Assembly: GCA_003443635.1 (NCBI GenBank)
Contig: CP031964.1
Location: forward strand, 2,264,321-2,328,320
Source of the DNA: Flavobacteriaceae bacterium
GTDB lineage: Bacteria > Bacteroidota > Bacteroidia > Flavobacteriales > Flavobacteriaceae
Length of the DNA: 64,000 nt
Reading direction: 5' to 3'
A program made the position numbers and the translations under genes. The notes beneath the pieces were generated by a model. The model was not told the DNA's origin. It searched no databases and saw nothing but the letters and a program-made list of their open reading frames with translations. Below are positions 41,980-51,849 of the stretch, in pieces (the stretch's first letter is position 1; every line of letters begins with the position of its first letter).

Positions 41980-43887
41980 TTAAAGAGCATTATCTATAAT
42001 ATCCTGTACTACTTCTGGGTTTAATAGTGTACTAATATCTCCCAATCTTGAAGTGTCTTTAGCAGCAACTTTACGTAAAATACGTCTCATAATTTTACCC
42101 GATCGGGTTTTTGGCAAGCCATTAGTAAATTGAATTTTATCCAATTTTGCAATAGGTCCGATATGTTCTGTAATGATCTGATTGATCTCTTTACGTAAAT
42201 TATCACGATCTCGATCTGCTCCAGTTTCTTTTAGAGTTACATAACCATACAGTGCATTACCTTTAATATTATGAGGGAATCCAACAATAGCCGATTCGGC
42301 AACAGCAGGGTGCTCATTAACCGCATCTTCTATTGGTGCGGTCCCTAAATTATGTCCAGAAACGATAATTACATCGTCTACACGTCCTGTAATACGATAA
42401 TACCCTACCTCATCGCGTAATGCACCGTCACCAGTAAAATAACTGTTTTCGTAAGCCGAGAAATAAGTGTCTTTATAACGTTGGTGATTGCCCCAAATAG
42501 TTCGTGCCATAGATGGCCAAGGGAATTTGATACACAAACGTCCGTCTACCTGGTTACCGTTTACTTCATGACCTTGCTCATTCATTAAAGCGGGTTGAAT
42601 CCCCGGAAATGGTAAGGTTGCATAGGTTGGTTTTGTAGGGGTTACTCCCGGGATAGGAGAAATCATAATGCCTCCTGTTTCGGTCTGCCACCACGAATCG
42701 ATAATTGGGCATTTTTTCTTTCCGATATTATCGTTATACCAGTGCCACGCTTCTTCATTTATAGGTTCTCCAACTGAACCTAGTATTTTTAAAGAGGATA
42801 GGTCATGACGATTAACCAGATCTAAAGATTCTTTAGCTAAAGCACGAATAGCTGTGGGAGCTGTATAAAATTGATTGATGTTATGTTTTTCTACAATCTC
42901 CCAAAAGCGCCCAAAATCGGGATAGCTTGGTACGCCTTCAAACATTACCGTAGTTGCTCCATTAGCCAATGGACCATAAACAATATAACTATGCCCAGTA
43001 ATCCACCCAATATCTGCTGTACACCAATACACATCATCTTCATTATATTGAAACGCATTTTTAAAAGAAAACGCTGAATACACCATATATCCTGCTGTGG
43101 TATGTAGCATCCCTTTTGGCATTCCTGTTGATCCCGATGTGTATAAAATAAATAATGGGTCTTCGGCTTCCATTATTTCGGGAGCACATTCTTTAGAGGC
43201 TGCATCTAATAAAGGCTGCAACCATTTATCACGAGAGCTATTCATATTAATAGTACTCTCTATTCGTTTTACGACTAGAACAGTATCTACGCAAGGGCAA
43301 GTTTCTAAAGCTTCATCAACAATGCCTTTTAAATCGATAGTTTTTGCACCTCGGTAAGCGCCATCTGATGTGATTACTAATTTACAATCACTATCATTAA
43401 TACGAGTCGCCAATGCTGTTGCTGAGAAGCCAGCAAATACTACAGAATGGATTGCTCCTATTCGTGCACAGGCTAGTAACGAAATGGCTAATTCAGGGAT
43501 CATAGGTAAGTACACACATACACGATCTCCCTTTTGAATGCCTTGTGCTTTTAATACATTGGCAAATTGATTAACACGCTCATATAATTCTGAATAAGTA
43601 ATATGTTGTGCAGCTTCGTCTGGATGATTAGGTTCAAATAAAATGGCTGTCTTATCGCCCCTTGCCTCTAAGTGTCTATCGATACAATTTTCTGTAATAT
43701 TTAGTTGAGCACCATCAAACCACTTTACTTCAGGTTTTGTAAAATCCCAACTTAATACATTATCCCATTTTTTACTCCATACAAAATTCTCTTCTGCTAT
43801 AGCCGCCCAAAACGTTTCTGGATTATCTACAGAATCTTTATATGCTGTTTGATAATCTTCGAAATTGGTAATGTGATAGTGACTCAT
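41980..43887 (-). CDS. acs: acetate--CoA ligase
   Basis: The 635-residue protein is a full-length acetyl-CoA synthetase. The AMP-binding loop YTSGSTGMPKG, the YWCTADIGWITGHSY segment, DSWWQTETGG, YFTGDGALRDEVGYY and the acetylation-site region LPKTRSGKIMRR are all present, as expected for AMP-forming enzymes in which the last lysine is the target of acetylation control. It activates acetate to acetyl-CoA at the cost of ATP. The downstream minus-strand context (TauE exporter, acetate symporter with DUF4212, AGCS symporter, all upstream of it) forms an acetate uptake block. Confidence 0.95.
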   Translation of the reverse strand: MSHYHITNFEDYQTAYKDSVDNPETFWAAIAEENFVWSKKWDNVLSWDFTKPEVKWFDGAQLNITENCIDRHLEARGDKTAILFEPNHPDEAAQHITYSELYERVNQFANVLKAQGIQKGDRVCVYLPMIPELAISLLACARIGAIHSVVFAGFSATALATRINDSDCKLVITSDGAYRGAKTIDLKGIVDEALETCPCVDTVLVVKRIESTINMNSSRDKWLQPLLDAASKECAPEIMEAEDPLFILYTSGSTGMPKGMLHTTAGYMVYSAFSFKNAFQYNEDDVYWCTADIGWITGHSYIVYGPLANGATTVMFEGVPSYPDFGRFWEIVEKHNINQFYTAPTAIRALAKESLDLVNRHDLSSLKILGSVGEPINEEAWHWYNDNIGKKKCPIIDSWWQTETGGIMISPIPGVTPTKPTYATLPFPGIQPALMNEQGHEVNGNQVDGRLCIKFPWPSMARTIWGNHQRYKDTYFSAYENSYFTGDGALRDEVGYYRITGRVDDVIIVSGHNLGTAPIEDAVNEHPAVAESAIVGFPHNIKGNALYGYVTLKETGADRDRDNLRKEINQIITEHIGPIAKLDKIQFTNGLPKTRSGKIMRRILRKVAAKDTSRLGDISTLLNPEVVQDIIDNAL

Positions 43888-43986
43888 AGCGTTGCAATTT
43901 TTATATAGCCAATATTACTATAAAATTTAGCAAATTGGAAATCGAGTACTTATAAAAATCTCATAAATTTTAACTAGAATTGTCCG

Positions 43987-44709
43987 CTATGATTTAAAGG
44001 TTAAAACAATTCCTGAAAGTAGTAGTAAGAACATTAATCCTTTTTTTAGCATCACTTCGTTTAATAAAGAATACATTTTTTTTCCTAAAACTATTGCTAG
44101 GATAAAAAATGGGAAAATGTATAAAGAATAATACAAATGTGTTTCATTAAGTAATCCCGTATAAGCCAGTGCAGGAATTCTTAAAAATGTAACCATCCCT
44201 AAAACACCAAACATAGTCGCTCTAAAGATTTTCATATTTGGTGTTACATTTTTAACGATAATTACATATAACGGACCGCCTATAGAAAATAATCCAGAAA
44301 AGAAACCTCCTAAAAACCCGAACAAAAATTCTAGTTTTGACCAATTACGTGTTTCTTTTTTATCGAAATACGTATAAGCTACATATAGTATGATAAAAAC
44401 ACCTAATCCCTTTTTTAGAACTTTTGGGTTACCAAAACTCAGTACCCAGGTTCCAACCGCTACTCCTATAATAGACGATATGATAAGGCCAATAATAACT
44501 TTCTTGTTAATATCCCTCCACTCTCTAGCCACTAAATAAATACTTGCAAAACCATAAAATAGTGTGACGTACGAAATAGCGTCAGGAAGATCTAATACAA
44601 ACAAAAGTATAGGCATTGCAACTAGCGCCCCTGCAAAACCTACTACGGTTTGCACAAAAAAACCACAAAAAATACCAACGATTATAATAATTAGTGCAGC
44701 TGTTTCCAT
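43987..44709 (-). CDS. TauE/SafE family sulfite or anion exporter
   Basis: The 240-residue protein has about eight membrane spans in two similar halves. Family features are FFVQTVVGFAGALVAMPIL in the first half and GFLGGFFSGLFSIGGPLYVI in the second, the paired glycine-rich TauE motifs. Members move sulfite, sulfoacetate or other organic anions. The position between acs and an acetate symporter suggests it transports a related organic anion, but this is inference. Confidence 0.85.
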   Translation of the reverse strand: METAALIIIIVGIFCGFFVQTVVGFAGALVAMPILLFVLDLPDAISYVTLFYGFASIYLVAREWRDINKKVIIGLIISSIIGVAVGTWVLSFGNPKVLKKGLGVFIILYVAYTYFDKKETRNWSKLEFLFGFLGGFFSGLFSIGGPLYVIIVKNVTPNMKIFRATMFGVLGMVTFLRIPALAYTGLLNETHLYYSLYIFPFFILAIVLGKKMYSLLNEVMLKKGLMFLLLLSGIVLTFKS

Positions 44710-44850
44710 ACTTGTTTTTATGATTTAATGAAAACAAATGTAGATTTTAAAAAATCATCTTATTTCTATTTTAAGATGTTTTTATTAACGATTTAAAAAA
44801 AATTGTTAATAGTATAAATCATACTAAATCAGTAGGATTACTATAGTAAA

Positions 44851-46581
44851 TTAATGTTTTACAGCTTTATTTGCATTATTAGGAATTCTAATATCATCTA
44901 CAATATCTTGTACCTCTTGAGGTGGTGTTTTTGTGAATTGCATCACTACAAGGGCAACTATAAAATTAAGGCACATGGCTATCGTTCCAAAACCTTCAGG
45001 AGATATCCCGAACCACCATTCGCTTTTGTCTGGTAAAACAGTATCAAACCAACCCAATTTATATTTCATCATATAAAGTAACATGGTTATAATTCCGACA
45101 AGCATACCAGCAACTGCTCCTTCCTTATTCATTTTTTTATAAAAAATCCCTAATATAATAGCTGGAAAAAAAGATGCCGCAGCCAATCCAAAAGCAAGAG
45201 CTACTACAGCAGCTACAAATCCTGGTGGATTAATACCAAAATAACCCGCTACACATACCGCACCAATAGCAGATAATCTTGCCGCTAATAATTCTCCTTT
45301 TTCTGAAATACCAGGTTTTATTACTTTTTTAATTAAATCGTGTGATACTGATGATGAAATGACTAATAGCAATCCAGCTGCAGTAGATAATGCTGCTGCT
45401 AATCCTCCTGCAGCTACCAAAGCAATTACCCAATTAGGAAGTTTTGCAATTTCGGGATTTGCCAATACCATTATATCTCTATTAACTACAAGTTCATTCT
45501 CGTTCTTGTCAGCTAAATATTGAATGGTTCCGTTATTATTTTTATCTGTAAATGTGATCAACCCTGTAGTTTCCCATTTTTTAAACCATTCTGGTACCTC
45601 AGCATAAGGCTCATTAGAAACTGTTTCGATTAAATTTGTTCGTGCAAAAGCTGCTACCGCTGGTGCTGTAGTATATAAAATTATAATTAATAGTAATGCA
45701 ATTCCGGCAGATTTACGAGCATCTCTAACGCGTTTAACAGTAAAAAAACGAACAATAACATGTGGTAATCCAGCTGTACCCACCATTAAAGCCATTGTAA
45801 TTGCAAATACATCAATTAATGATTTTGAGCCTTGTGTATATTCAGCAAAACCGAGTTCAGTGCTTAATCCATCCAATTTATCAAGTAAATAAGTTCCTGA
45901 TCCATCAGCTAATTCGCTACCAAAACCTAATTGTGGAATAGGGTTGCCTGTCATTTGAAAGGAAATAAAAATAGCAGGTACCATAAATGCAAAAATAAGT
46001 ACACAATATTGTGCTACTTGTGTATAGGTAATACCCTTCATCCCACCAAGAACAGCATAAAAGAGTACTATGACCATACCTATAATAACTCCTGTATTAA
46101 TATCTACTTCTAAAAAGCGAGAGAATACAATCCCTACACCTTGCATCTGTCCAGCGACATAAGTAAATGATACTAATAAGGCACAAAACACGGCTACAAT
46201 ACGAGCCGTTTTTGAGTAATATCGGTCCCCAATAAAGTCGGGTACTGTAAATTTCCCAAATCTTCTTAGGTAAGGTGCTAATAATAAAGCTAATAATACA
46301 TAGCCTCCTGTCCAACCCATTAAATATACCGCACCATCATACCCTCCAAAAGAGATAATACCCGCCATAGAAATAAAAGATGCGGCACTCATCCAATCGG
46401 CAGCAGTGGCCATTCCGTTAGCTAATGGAGAAACACCTCCACCAGCAACATAAAATTCTTTGGTAGAACTGGCTCTTGACCAAATGGCAATGCCTATATA
46501 AAGTGAAAATGTTAGGCCAACAAGAATGTAAGTCCAGGTTTGAACACCTAGTGATCCAATTAACAGCAAGTTATTCGTCAT
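44851..46581 (-). CDS. sodium:solute symporter of the acetate permease (ActP) type
   Basis: From ATG 46581 (MTNNLLLIG) the protein has 576 residues and about 13 spans. The start at a TTG six codons upstream is less likely. Family segments are YVAGGGVSPLANGMATAADWMSA (in parts: EFYVAGG and NGMATAADWMSAASF), VPDFIGDRYY, GMKGITYTQVAQY and LPHVIVRFF. A charged extramembrane insertion of about 50 residues (NEPYAEVPEWFKKWE) is present before the last spans. The start overlaps the end of the DUF4212 gene by 11 bp, the hallmark of the two-component solute:sodium symporter. Acetate is the probable substrate because acs is close by. Confidence 0.9.
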   Translation of the reverse strand: MTNNLLLIGSLGVQTWTYILVGLTFSLYIGIAIWSRASSTKEFYVAGGGVSPLANGMATAADWMSAASFISMAGIISFGGYDGAVYLMGWTGGYVLLALLLAPYLRRFGKFTVPDFIGDRYYSKTARIVAVFCALLVSFTYVAGQMQGVGIVFSRFLEVDINTGVIIGMVIVLFYAVLGGMKGITYTQVAQYCVLIFAFMVPAIFISFQMTGNPIPQLGFGSELADGSGTYLLDKLDGLSTELGFAEYTQGSKSLIDVFAITMALMVGTAGLPHVIVRFFTVKRVRDARKSAGIALLLIIILYTTAPAVAAFARTNLIETVSNEPYAEVPEWFKKWETTGLITFTDKNNNGTIQYLADKNENELVVNRDIMVLANPEIAKLPNWVIALVAAGGLAAALSTAAGLLLVISSSVSHDLIKKVIKPGISEKGELLAARLSAIGAVCVAGYFGINPPGFVAAVVALAFGLAAASFFPAIILGIFYKKMNKEGAVAGMLVGIITMLLYMMKYKLGWFDTVLPDKSEWWFGISPEGFGTIAMCLNFIVALVVMQFTKTPPQEVQDIVDDIRIPNNANKAVKH

Positions 46582-46831
46582 ATCCGTACTTTTTATCAAG
46601 CTTATTCATTAAGCGTACATATACAAATATGAGAATGACAAATACATACATCGATCCTTGTTGTGCAAACCAAAATCCTAATTTAAAGCCTCCAATTTTG
46701 ATTGTATTCAATATATCTTTAAAGATAATTCCAGCGCCATAGGACACTAAAAACCAAATACCAAGTAGTATTAAAACATATCTAATATTTTCTTTCCAAT
46801 AGGCTTTAGCTTTATCTTGATCAGGCTTCAT
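46571..46831 (-). CDS. DUF4212 small subunit of solute:sodium symporter
   Basis: The 86-residue protein has two membrane spans with YWKENIRYVLILLGIWFLVS and FWFAQQGSMYVFVILIFVY (the latter abbreviated), which match the DUF4212 small-subunit family encoded next to SSS symporters. Its gene starts directly at the stop of the AGCS gene and its end overlaps the symporter gene by 11 bp, so all three are expected on one mRNA. It likely assembles with the ActP-type symporter. Confidence 0.9.
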   Translation of the reverse strand: MKPDQDKAKAYWKENIRYVLILLGIWFLVSYGAGIIFKDILNTIKIGGFKLGFWFAQQGSMYVFVILIFVYVRLMNKLDKKYGYDE

Positions 46832-48208
46832 TTAAGCATCTGTTTTAAGTTTCTGAATATATTTTTTCACTTCTTTAACTACACGAGGAGCCATAATAAG
46901 TGTTGCAAGCATTGTTGGAATTGCCATTAGTGCAAAGACACCATCAATGAGATTAATCATCATACTTAAGCTCGTAGTAGCACCAAGGATAATACTAATA
47001 ATATAAAAGTAATTATAGTAGTGTTTTTTATTCGCGCCAAATAAGAAAGACATACACTTTGTACCGTAATAAGAATAAGAGAATAAAGAAGAAATACTAA
47101 ATACCGCTATACACAATAACAATAAGTATTTACCAACCCCTGGAATAGCATTATTAAACGCTGTAGCAGTTAAACTTACACCATTAGCATCAGATGTTTG
47201 CCAAACCCCAGTAACTAAAATTGTTAAGGCTGTTAGTGTACAGACTATTAGCGTATCGATAGCTGGACCTAACATTGCCACTAAACCTTCACGAACAGGT
47301 TCTGAGGTTTTTGCTGCCCCATGTGCCATTGGTGCTGTACCAATACCTGCTTCGTTAGAAAATGCACCACGGCGAATTCCCAGTATAATTAATGTTCCTA
47401 AAGCGCCTCCAAAAAAAGCATCTGGTTCTATATTATTAGCAGAAAAGGCATCTGTGAAAATTAAACCTAAGTATTTTGGAACAACATCTATATGAACTCC
47501 CAGAATAATTAATACCGATACAAAATAAAGTACCACCATTATAGGTACTAATCTAGATGCTGTTTTACTAATCCTGTTAAGCCCTCCTAAAATAACTATC
47601 GCTGTTATAGATACCAATATTAAAGCTATAATTAAATTTGAGGTTAACCCTACTTCTACTCCATTAGGAGTTAATAAGATATCGTTTATTGCCTGTGTTA
47701 GTTGATTTACGTTAAATACTGGTAATGCCCCTATTAATCCACAGATACTAAACATTATGGCCAATGGTTTCCATGCTTTACCCAAACCTTCCATAATAAA
47801 ATACATAGGCCCACCTTGTATTTCTCCATTACTATCTTTACCTCGATACATAATAGCTAAAGCAGAAGTAAAAAACTTAGTAGACATTCCCACAATGGCA
47901 CTTACCCACATCCAAAATACGGCACCAGGACCACCTATGGTAATTGCTACAGCAACTCCAGCAATATTCCCCATCCCTACAGTTGCAGATAATGCTGTTG
48001 TTAGAGCTTGAAAATGGCTAATTTGCCCTGGGTCATCCGGATTATCGTACTTACCTCGAAGCACTTGTATAGCATGTCTTAAAAAACGAAATGGTAAAAA
48101 CTTAGATAGTATTAATAAATATAAACCTCCTCCTATGAGTAATATAAGCAATGGCAGCCCCCAAACAAATCCTGAGAATGCTGAAATAGCTTGATCTAAT
48201 TTTTCCAT
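46832..48208 (-). CDS. alanine/glycine:cation symporter (AGCS)
   Basis: The 458-residue protein has about ten to eleven spans. AGCS signatures are clear: FQALTTALSATVGMGNIAGV (N-terminal signature), GAVFWMWVSAIVGMSTKF, and NEAGIGTAPMAHGAAKT in the second half. Family members take up alanine or glycine with sodium ions. It is the first gene of the operon with the DUF4212 subunit and the acetate-type symporter, an unusual combination for amino-acid and organic-acid uptake. The promoter region upstream (48209-48397) shows no clear boxes to me. Confidence 0.93.
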   Translation of the reverse strand: MEKLDQAISAFSGFVWGLPLLILLIGGGLYLLILSKFLPFRFLRHAIQVLRGKYDNPDDPGQISHFQALTTALSATVGMGNIAGVAVAITIGGPGAVFWMWVSAIVGMSTKFFTSALAIMYRGKDSNGEIQGGPMYFIMEGLGKAWKPLAIMFSICGLIGALPVFNVNQLTQAINDILLTPNGVEVGLTSNLIIALILVSITAIVILGGLNRISKTASRLVPIMVVLYFVSVLIILGVHIDVVPKYLGLIFTDAFSANNIEPDAFFGGALGTLIILGIRRGAFSNEAGIGTAPMAHGAAKTSEPVREGLVAMLGPAIDTLIVCTLTALTILVTGVWQTSDANGVSLTATAFNNAIPGVGKYLLLLCIAVFSISSLFSYSYYGTKCMSFLFGANKKHYYNYFYIISIILGATTSLSMMINLIDGVFALMAIPTMLATLIMAPRVVKEVKKYIQKLKTDA

Positions 48209-48397
48209 ATAGTTTTTTAGTTAGTTAAATGAAGTTATAAATGTAAGAAAAACTTAACGTTACTGTTGCATTGTTTATCTCTAGTTCTGTTTATGAAGTA
48301 TAACTCATTAAGTTAGATGTTTTTAAATTGTAACGCTTATATGTTTCTTTAGACCTATATTTAGAATTCATTTAAATTTTTTAGCTAATCTAAATTT

Positions 48398-49246
48398 ATG
48401 GATGCAAATTTGAAAAAAAATAGATCGTTTTTAAAAGATGCTATTTTGCCAATCCTTATTTGGGTGGGGATGATATTTGCATTTTTAAATGTTAAACACA
48501 TTCCTATTGAATTTAACGGAAGTGATGCTATTGTTTTCCGTTATGCAATAAAGTTTGTATTCACCATAGCCTTACCACTTTTACTTATTTATCTTTTATA
48601 TAAGGACAAACGTGATTTTGGAATTTATTTTCCTAAATATACTGAGGGATTTAAATTAGCATTTAAGGGGTTTTCTCTTGCTGGACCTGCTTGTATCTCT
48701 TTTTTAATTATTGGTGCTTTAGGTTGGAGTTACGAATATTGGCAAGGTGCTTTAGTTTTAAGTATTGCTTTTTTTATAGTGCTTTATTTTATTCCAAAAG
48801 TAACAGCCAATTTATCCACAAGGGATGCTATTGGGGTTCCTAATAAAAGAATTACTTTCATGACTTGGTTAAGTGTTCTTACAATAATTATAGCGTATTT
48901 TACTTATGACTATGCTCCTGTGATTTCAAAACTATTATACTATACATTTATAGTGGGTTTTGGTGAAGAGTTATTTTTTAGAGGTTATATACAGTCCTCT
49001 TTAAATAAGTATTTTGGCAAACCATTTTATCTTAAAGGGGTTTCTTATGGTTGGGGGCTAATAGTTTCCGCTGTTTTATTTGGATTGTCTCATGCGTTAG
49101 TTACCGTACCACCAACTTGGCCTTGGGCAATATGGACAGCCATACTGGGGTTTACTTTAGGTTATATTAGAGAAAAAGAAGGTTCGATTTTAGCTGCTGT
49201 ATTATTACACGCAATGATAGATTTTCCTTTGGCTTTTATATCGTAA
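48398..49246 (+). CDS. CPBP family intramembrane glutamic endopeptidase
   Basis: The 282-residue protein has about seven to eight spans. The CPBP motifs are GFGEELFFRGYIQ (EExxxR), FGLSHALV (FxxxH) and LLHAMIDFPLA (HxxxD). It differs from the other CPBP protein at 9130 in length and order of spans. No substrate or bacteriocin gene is nearby. It is read away from the AGCS operon and about 100 bp before the AraC gene. Confidence 0.87.
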   Translation: MDANLKKNRSFLKDAILPILIWVGMIFAFLNVKHIPIEFNGSDAIVFRYAIKFVFTIALPLLLIYLLYKDKRDFGIYFPKYTEGFKLAFKGFSLAGPACISFLIIGALGWSYEYWQGALVLSIAFFIVLYFIPKVTANLSTRDAIGVPNKRITFMTWLSVLTIIIAYFTYDYAPVISKLLYYTFIVGFGEELFFRGYIQSSLNKYFGKPFYLKGVSYGWGLIVSAVLFGLSHALVTVPPTWPWAIWTAILGFTLGYIREKEGSILAAVLLHAMIDFPLAFIS

Positions 49247-49319
49247 ATTAACCATTTGAAATCCGTAAATTGTGTTATTGATAAAGGCATTTGTGTTACT
49301 GTTAATTCAATAAACAAAA

Positions 49320-49327
49320 TACATTTG
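49320..49327 (+). promoter_or_regulatory. -7 box upstream of the AraC regulator
   Basis: TACATTTG matches TAnnTTTG exactly and lies 20 bases before the ATG at 49348. A TTTG is present further upstream (49290-49293) but at a longer distance than usual, so only the -7 element is convincing. Confidence 0.45.
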
Positions 49328-49347
49328 TAATTATTAAAAGCTGTGGT

Positions 49348-50256
49348 ATGCAAGAAAAAATAATCAGAATAGAATCCATTAGTCAATTACATGAAATGAT
49401 GGGGTTTAACAAACCCACACATCCTCTTATAAGCATTATTGATGTTTCTAAACTTGAAATAGGTAAGGAATGGGTTAATGTTAAAACAACATCCAGTTTA
49501 TATTCTATTGCGCTTAAAGATTCGAGTTGTGGTTTAGAATACGGAAGAAATCATTACGATTTTAATGAAGGTACATTAATATTTACAGCTCCAGATCAGG
49601 TGACATCTGTAAATAAAGAACAAAGGTTAAATGAAATTCAAGGGTGGATGTTATTTTTCCATCCCGATTTAATAAGAAATACAGCATTAGGTAAAATTAT
49701 AGATAATTATACTTTTTTTTCTTATGATGTTCATGAGGCTTTACACTTATCTGATTTGGAACAAACAACAATTACAGATTGTGTCAACATGATTCAAAAT
49801 GAAATATTAGAACGAATAGATAATCACAGTCAAAAAGTAATTGTTTCGAGTTTAGAATTACTTTTAAATTTTTGTTCAAGGTATTATGAACGTCAGTTCC
49901 ATACGCGTTCGGCACAACATAAAGATATTCTTTCTCAAGTAGAATCGTTGTTAAAAGATTTTTATAATCGTGATCAATTAACACAGCAAAGCCTTCCTTC
50001 AATTCAATATTGTGCAGAAAAAGTACATTTATCTCCTAATTATTTGAGTGATTTACTAAAAAAAGAAACTGGTCGTAGTGCAAAAGATCATATTAATGAT
50101 TTTATAATAGATAAATCTAAAACAATGTTGTTAAGTTCTACCGATTCTGTTAGTGGTATTGCTTACTCATTAGGGTTTAATTATCCTCATTATTTTAGTA
50201 GATTATTTAAATCCAAAACAGGCATGACTCCTCAAGAATACAGGTCTTTAAATTAG
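49348..50256 (+). CDS. AraC family transcriptional regulator
   Basis: The 302-residue protein has an N-terminal cupin-like sensor part (about residues 1-150, for example DFNEGTLIFTAPDQVTSV and GWMLFFHPDLI) and a C-terminal AraC double helix-turn-helix (residues 195-300): HLSPNYLSDLLKKETGRS and YPHYFSRLFKSKTGMTPQEY. It likely responds to a small molecule and controls the short-chain dehydrogenase gene 161 bp downstream, a frequent arrangement in Bacteroidota. The gene is followed by a terminator hairpin. Confidence 0.9.
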   Translation: MQEKIIRIESISQLHEMMGFNKPTHPLISIIDVSKLEIGKEWVNVKTTSSLYSIALKDSSCGLEYGRNHYDFNEGTLIFTAPDQVTSVNKEQRLNEIQGWMLFFHPDLIRNTALGKIIDNYTFFSYDVHEALHLSDLEQTTITDCVNMIQNEILERIDNHSQKVIVSSLELLLNFCSRYYERQFHTRSAQHKDILSQVESLLKDFYNRDQLTQQSLPSIQYCAEKVHLSPNYLSDLLKKETGRSAKDHINDFIIDKSKTMLLSSTDSVSGIAYSLGFNYPHYFSRLFKSKTGMTPQEYRSLN

Positions 50257-50279
50257 TTATTTATAAACTCATTATTAAT

Positions 50280-50308
50280 AAAAAGGAAGCGAATCGCTTA
50301 CTTTTTTA
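50280..50308 (+). terminator. intrinsic terminator after the AraC gene
   Basis: AAAAAGGAAGCGA pairs with TCGCTTACTTTTT with one mismatch, followed by further T residues. It separates the AraC gene from the short-chain dehydrogenase gene, so the two are transcribed separately. Confidence 0.6.
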
Positions 50309-50417
50309 ATTTCTATATGTTTATCTGTAAAATGTGTTGTTATTTCCGCATTCTGTGTTCAGGATCTCTTCATGGTAGGTAGATATTTGCATTAAATAAT
50401 ATTAAATAAATAAACAA

Positions 50418-51200
50418 ATGAAAAATGTAGCATTAATTACTGGGGCTAGTAGTGGAATTGGAGTAGAGTTTGCTCGAATTCATGCAGAAAAAAAAGGAGA
50501 TTTAATAATTGTGGCTAGAAGAAGAGAAAAGTTAGAGTCACTTAAAATAGAATTGGAAGAAAAACATCAAATTAAAGTAAAAGTTATTGCTAAAGATCTT
50601 ACACAAATTAATGCTCCAAAAGAGATTTATGATGAAGTTAATAATTTAGGTATTGAAATAGATTACTTAATTAATAACGCTGGTTTTGGTGGGCATGGTA
50701 AATTTTATGAAAGAGAGTGGGAAAATGATTTGCAAATGATCAATTTAAACATTGTTGCATTAACAGCACTTACAAGGTTCTTTTTACCAGATCTAGTAAA
50801 GAGAAATAAAGGGAAAATACTAAATGTATCTTCAACTGCAAGTTTAATGGCAGGACCGTTACAAGCTGTTTATTTTGCAACAAAAGCATATGTAACATCT
50901 TTTAGCAATGCTATAGCAGAAGAACTGCATGATACTAATATTACTGTTACTGCTCTATTACCAGGAGCCACAGAAACCGAGTTTGCAAGAACATCTGGAA
51001 TGGATAAAACAGATTTATTTAACAAAACAGTAAGTCCATACGATATTGCTAAAGCAGGGTATGATGGTATGCTAAACAAAAAACTAAATGTAATTTCTGG
51101 TTTAACTTTCGCGCAAAAAATAATGATGTCTTCAATACCATTTATGCCAAAAAAAGTGATGTTAAAACAAGTTAGAAAAATGCAAGAAATTAGCAATTAG
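50418..51200 (+). CDS. short-chain dehydrogenase/reductase (SDR)
   Basis: The 260-residue classical SDR has TGASSGIG (Gly-rich cofactor motif), LINNAGFGGHG (the NNAG motif), NVSSTASL with the catalytic serine and YFATKAY with the YxxxK pair. The arginine-rich IVARRREKLESL after strand 2 suggests NADPH preference. The C-terminus resembles DltE-type oxidoreductases. The substrate is unknown; the upstream AraC regulator probably controls it. Confidence 0.92.
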   Translation: MKNVALITGASSGIGVEFARIHAEKKGDLIIVARRREKLESLKIELEEKHQIKVKVIAKDLTQINAPKEIYDEVNNLGIEIDYLINNAGFGGHGKFYEREWENDLQMINLNIVALTALTRFFLPDLVKRNKGKILNVSSTASLMAGPLQAVYFATKAYVTSFSNAIAEELHDTNITVTALLPGATETEFARTSGMDKTDLFNKTVSPYDIAKAGYDGMLNKKLNVISGLTFAQKIMMSSIPFMPKKVMLKQVRKMQEISN

Positions 51201-51324
51201 CTCTAACTTATTTATAAAAGTTTTTTACAGATTTTTTATTAGGTTGTTTATTTGTTAAATTAGTAATTTATGTAAAATGCGAAAGCATATATAAATACTA
51301 ACAACAATTATTAAAACAAATGAG

Positions 51325-51738
51325 GTGGCAGGCTTAGTTAATAAAATGACAAATAAAAGTGTCTCAAAATTTATTGATAGCATTGAAAGCTCATTAAAAA
51401 AGGCAGATAGTAAAAAGCTATTATCTATTATAACCGAAACAACTGGATATGAGCCTAAAATTTGGGGAGATAACTTTATAATTGGATTTGGTAAGTACAA
51501 ATACAAACGTAAAAATGCCAAGGAAGAGCTAGAGTGGTTTCATGTTGGTTTTGCTCCACGTAAAACTAAATTAACAGTATACTTAACTTTTGATATTAAT
51601 CAGGAAAGTAAGTTAATTAAAGAATTAGGTAAATGTAAATGGGGAAAAGGGTGTTTGCATATCAATAAATTAGACGATGTGAATCTCGATGTTTTAAAAC
51701 AATTGATCATAAAAAGTAAAGATGCAAAATGGCATTAA
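51325..51738 (+). CDS. DUF1801 domain-containing protein (YdhG-like)
   Basis: The 137-residue protein matches DUF1801: SVSKFIDSIES, ITGYEPKIWGDNFIIGFGKY and FHVGFAPRKTKLTVYL, then GKCKWGKGCLHINKLDDV. The start is uncertain: GTG 51325 gives MAGLVNKMTNKSV, which aligns better with relatives than the ATG at 51346. The function of the family is unknown; it adopts a small alpha/beta fold. The gene stands alone, in a run of small plus-strand genes with no clear connection. Confidence 0.82.
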   Translation: MAGLVNKMTNKSVSKFIDSIESSLKKADSKKLLSIITETTGYEPKIWGDNFIIGFGKYKYKRKNAKEELEWFHVGFAPRKTKLTVYLTFDINQESKLIKELGKCKWGKGCLHINKLDDVNLDVLKQLIIKSKDAKWH

Positions 51739-51849
51739 ATGTGTTTTAAATAAAAGTAATTAGCAATGCATATTATTAATTGACAGCTTCTAGCTTACTT
51801 ATACATAATTAATCATTTATAAATCGTAAGTAATAATTAAAAGTATATA

